Below, piece after piece: positions 30,292 to 32,488 of a stretch of DNA of 32,488 nucleotides. The stretch comes from DATAEU01 sp046724395 (GTDB lineage Bacteria; Actinomycetota; UBA4738; HRBIN12), in assembly GCA_046724395.1 (NCBI GenBank), contig JBKOWM010000061.1, positions 1 through 32,488 of the forward strand. The letters are read 5' to 3'. A model generated the notes under the pieces. That model worked only from the letters and a program-made list of their open reading frames with translations, searched no databases and was not told the DNA's origin. Numbering within the stretch: position 1 is the first letter of the stretch; every line of letters begins with the position of its first letter. Both the position numbers and the translations under genes were made by a program.

Positions 30292-31136
30292 ACGAGTTCA
30301 CGCGCGACCAATTTCAAACGACGTTGATATCGGCATCGCAGCGGGCCGACGCCGCCAATGCGACCGCCCATCTCAACGACTATCTGAGTCAACACACGGA
30401 CGAACTCCTCGGTGGGCTGACGTCGGCTCTCTCCGGCATCTTCGCATTGTTCACGATCGGCCTCTTCACCTTCTATCTGGCGGCCGACGGGCCCAAGGTC
30501 CGCCGAGCGCTCTTGTCGAGGCTCCCGCCCGAACGACAGCAGCGGGTGCTCTTCGCCGGGGAGACCGCCATTCGCAAGGTGGGCGGGTATCTGTACTCGA
30601 GGCTCACGCTGGCCGCTATCAACGGCGCATTCATGTATGTCACGCTCAAGATCGTCGGCGGCCCGTTCGCGCTCCCCATGTCCTTGTTCGTCGGCGTCGT
30701 CGCCGAGTTCATCCCCATCGTGGGGACGTACCTCGCCGGAGTGCTCCCGATCCTCGTCGTGCTCGCGGAGGTGGGACCCGCCGGAGCAGTCATCGTCCTG
30801 ATCGAGATCCTCGTCTACCAGCAGGTCGAGAACTACCTTCTTAGCCCCCGGATCAGCGCCAAGACCATCGAGCTCAACGCCGGCGTCGCCTTCGGCGCCG
30901 CGATGGCGGGCGGAGCGGTGGGCGGATTCCTCGGCGCGTTCTTCGCGTTGCCGATCGCGGCCACGATCCAGGAGTTCATCAAGGCGTACGGGACGTCCTA
31001 CGCCGTGATCGATTCGTCGCTCACGCGCATCGACGAAGCGCCACCACCGAAGGCCCGAACGCGGCGCGGCTTCCGATCGAGGATCGGTGCTCGACCCCGC
31101 GAGGGCGACGAGGACGAGCCGACCGCGTCTACGTGA
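30150..31136 (+). CDS. AI-2E family transporter, main part (gene split by a one-base frameshift)
   Basis: Codes 328 residues from ATG 30150, or completes a protein of about 412 residues if the frameshift near 30158-30161 is repaired. AI-2E-family proteins are eight-helix membrane proteins; members export autoinducer-2 or peptides, or work as Na+/H+ antiporters, and most have unknown substrates. Visible: helix LLLVALLLLMVLFAVTLAAVV, the periplasmic-like domain EANQVVDQLPAYIDKLNEFTRDQF, and LTSALSGIFALFTIGLFTFYLAADGPKVRRALLSRLPPERQQRV. Then YSRLTLAAINGAFMYVTLKIVGGPFALPMSLFVGVVAEFIPIVGTYLAGVLPILV and LIEILVYQQVENYLLSPRI, both family hallmarks. The C-terminus is charged. Without the N-terminal part the first helices are missing, so the piece alone is unlikely to work normally. 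Confidence 0.85.
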   Translation: MAPGSATGLLLVALLLLMVLFAVTLAAVVAREANQVVDQLPAYIDKLNEFTRDQFQTTLISASQRADAANATAHLNDYLSQHTDELLGGLTSALSGIFALFTIGLFTFYLAADGPKVRRALLSRLPPERQQRVLFAGETAIRKVGGYLYSRLTLAAINGAFMYVTLKIVGGPFALPMSLFVGVVAEFIPIVGTYLAGVLPILVVLAEVGPAGAVIVLIEILVYQQVENYLLSPRISAKTIELNAGVAFGAAMAGGAVGGFLGAFFALPIAATIQEFIKAYGTSYAVIDSSLTRIDEAPPPKARTRRGFRSRIGARPREGDEDEPTAST

Positions 31137-31149
31137 CCCCCCGATCGCC

Positions 31150-32082
31150 TCAGCTGGGTTCCCTGTCGCGGCGGTCCGCTGCGACGGTGGCGTTGGCCCG
31201 GCGTTCCTTGGTGAGCTCGGCACCGAGAAGGAACAGCCACATCGCGAGATACAGGAAGGCCAACAGCCCGAACAGTGCGCCGATCGCCCCGTACAGCGCT
31301 CGCGAACGCGCGACGACGTGATCGACGTAGGCGGCTCCGAACCGCTCGAGTACGAGGAACGCGACCGCGAAGGCGGTCCCGCCCATGAGGTGATCTCGGA
31401 ACGACGGACCCGCTCCGGGCGTCGTCCATACATACACTGTGGTCCAAACAAACCCGCCGCCCGTCAGCAGCGCGCCGAACTCGAGTATGTCGATCACGAC
31501 GCCGATGGGACCGGTGACGTCACGGGCCGCGACCCAGGAGATGGCGGCGGCATACCCCAACAACAGGAGAAGCACGGGGATGCCGAGGAGGCCGGCCCTC
31601 AGCCGGCCGGTGACGAGGCCGAGCAGCCCGGTCCGAAAGACGGCACCGAGCGCGTGGCGCGCGCGGACGGCGAAGCCGGACGCCGCCCATACGAGGCTCA
31701 AGACGCCGACAACGCCAGCACCGACGACGCTCTTGGCGCTCAGGCGAAGTCCGCTGTCCACCAGCTCGCCGAGGCCAGGTACGGCCGCCTCCGCGCTGGC
31801 GATCACCTGCTGTGCCGCATTCGAACGGCTAGAGAAGAAGACGTCGATCGCCGCGACCGCAAGCAGGAGCATCGGCGGGATCGACAGGAAGGCGCCGTAC
31901 GTCATCGACCCGGCCTCGACGCCCACCTCGTCTTCGCTCACCGCCTGGAGTACATCGACGGCCGGACTCCCTACCGCTCGCCACAGTCGCGGGAACCGAT
32001 CCTCGATCCGCGCCGCGACACGGGAGCGCGTCGGCGATGACCGCGCCTCCGGCGCCGGCGGCGGCGTGTTGGAGCGCTCCAC
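31150..32082 (-). CDS. YihY/virulence factor BrkB family membrane protein
   Basis: 310 residues. The N-terminal amphipathic part (ARIEDRFPRLWRAVGSPAVDVLQAVSEDEVGVEAGSMTYGAFLSIPPMLLLAVAAIDVFF) is the hallmark opening of the YihY/BrkB (UPF0761) family. Five or six further helices follow, ending in ALYGAIGALFGLLAFLYLAMWLFLLGAELTKERR. The function is unknown; it was once misnamed RNase BN. The open frame runs further upstream to 32430, but that sequence is low in hydrophobic content and overlaps other genes. GTG 32082 is chosen because a minus-strand TACAGT lies exactly six bases before it, a leaderless promoter. The gene is convergent with the AI-2E transporter, ending 13 bases away. Confidence 0.87.
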   Translation of the reverse strand: MERSNTPPPAPEARSSPTRSRVAARIEDRFPRLWRAVGSPAVDVLQAVSEDEVGVEAGSMTYGAFLSIPPMLLLAVAAIDVFFSSRSNAAQQVIASAEAAVPGLGELVDSGLRLSAKSVVGAGVVGVLSLVWAASGFAVRARHALGAVFRTGLLGLVTGRLRAGLLGIPVLLLLLGYAAAISWVAARDVTGPIGVVIDILEFGALLTGGGFVWTTVYVWTTPGAGPSFRDHLMGGTAFAVAFLVLERFGAAYVDHVVARSRALYGAIGALFGLLAFLYLAMWLFLLGAELTKERRANATVAADRRDREPS

Positions 32083-32094
32083 CGCGCAACTGTA
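32083..32094 (-). promoter_or_regulatory. -10 element of the yihY gene, leaderless arrangement
   Basis: Minus-strand TACAGT (plus 32089-32094), then TGCGCG, then GTG 32082 at the predicted +1. No ribosome binding site is seen. Confidence 0.5.
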
Positions 32095-32097
32095 GGG

Positions 32098-32388
32098 CGA
32101 CGTCGGACGCAGGGCGATCGAGGAGACGGCCTGCCCAACCGCGACATGCAGATCGCGCTTGCGCTGCTCGAACCGATCGTCGAGGCGCTCCGCCCGGGCG
32201 GTCTGCTCGTCGCCGACAACGTCGTCTCCCACGCGGCTGACCTCGCGTCGTTCCGCAACGCGGCCCTCGGCCATCCGGCCCCGTCGCGCCTGGTCGTTCC
32301 GATCGGTCGCGGCGAGCTCATAGCGGTGAAGTCGCTCGCGGATACGAGACGAGCCGGAGTCAGGCGGGAACCGGGCCCTCGACGTTGA
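32098..32388 (+). pseudogene. C-terminal remnant of an O-methyltransferase
   Basis: The frame reads GDGLPNRDMQIALALLEPIVEALRPGGLLVADNVVSHAADLASF, then RLVVPIGRGELIAVKSLADTR. This matches the last third of class I SAM-dependent O-methyltransferases, where LLRPGGLLVADNV and the final strand with 'PIGxGxxLAxK' are typical. The SAM-binding motif I and first half of the fold are absent: upstream is only the yihY promoter on the other strand. ATG 32146 could start an 80-residue piece that would not bind SAM. Probably a decayed gene cut on its 5' side. The 3' end overlaps the minus-strand partial gene by 29 bases. Confidence 0.6.
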
Positions 32389-32488
32389 CGCTCGACTCCC
32401 CTCGACCGGCTCGGACCACGATGACCTCACAGGGCTGACTCGCCGGCGTCGACTCCCGATGGACGAGGCCCCTCGGGACGAGCGCGAA
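32360..32488 (-). CDS. C-terminal end of an unrecognised gene running in from the right edge
   Basis: On the minus strand the frame is open from the window edge to a TGA at 32360-32362 and gives 42 residues, including LVPRGLVHRESTPASQPCEVIVVRAGRGES. Third codon positions are almost all G or C, which supports real coding. The piece is too short to assign. Confidence 0.45.
   Translation of the reverse strand, partial: FALVPRGLVHRESTPASQPCEVIVVRAGRGESSVNVEGPVPA

Noticed and set aside
31150..32430. Longer yihY frame starting at 32430
   Set aside because: The extra 116 residues are charged low-complexity sequence overlapping the methyltransferase remnant, and the leaderless promoter points to GTG 32082.

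Overview
This is a high-GC chromosomal segment from a member of the Actinomycetota, probably a deep-branching and uncultured lineage (Acidimicrobiia- or Thermoleophilia-like). The evidence is a coenzyme F420 gene (fbiC), a WhiB regulator, DUF3499 and DUF5719 proteins, TANNNT -10 elements, many GTG starts, several apparently leaderless genes, and the order whiB - manB - PGI/PMI - sahH seen around whiB2 in other actinobacteria. No integrase, transposase, CRISPR array, phage gene or tRNA cluster was seen. It reads as core genome.

Layout. 1-2670: 3' part of fbiC, a leader rich in inverted repeats, whiB, a histone-H1-like Lys/Ala repeat protein and a strong terminator. 2715-8309: an envelope block with a very large membrane glycosyltransferase, a DUF5719 secreted protein and an L,D-transpeptidase. 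8386-15856: DUF3499, a small zinc ribbon, then a tightly overlapping operon (phosphomannomutase, Trm112-like, SIS phosphosugar isomerase, purine nucleoside phosphorylase), followed by S-adenosylhomocysteinase, a half-length class II aldolase, MtnA and an unknown protein. This second part looks like sugar-nucleotide supply plus salvage of SAM by-products.

15880-22348: a translation and secretion block of comF, a structured non-coding region matching the position of the raiA RNA motif, hpf/raiA, an orphan NarL-type response regulator, a frameshifted gene remnant, secA, and prfB with a classical programmed +1 frameshift. 22400-25437: a RibD/DHFR-like reductase with an apparent CTG start, convergent with a large YfhO-like membrane protein. 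25537-29284: ftsE, ftsX, smpB, a class I/II aminotransferase on the minus strand and the tmRNA gene, whose reading frame encodes a tag ending in ALAA. 29285-32488: a gene-poor stretch, a small membrane protein, an AI-2E-type transporter broken by a one-base frameshift, a YihY-family membrane protein, an O-methyltransferase remnant and the end of an unknown minus-strand gene.

Most worth a second look: the comF-hpf non-coding RNA candidate, the half-size aldolase inside the nucleoside salvage operon, the repeated TANNNT-N6-start leaderless arrangement, the alternating TTGACGG hairpins at the end of fbiC, the 18-bp palindrome before whiB, the structured element before the zinc-ribbon gene, and two genes broken at short repeats or homopolymers. 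All function calls come from reading motifs by eye; no database search was run.
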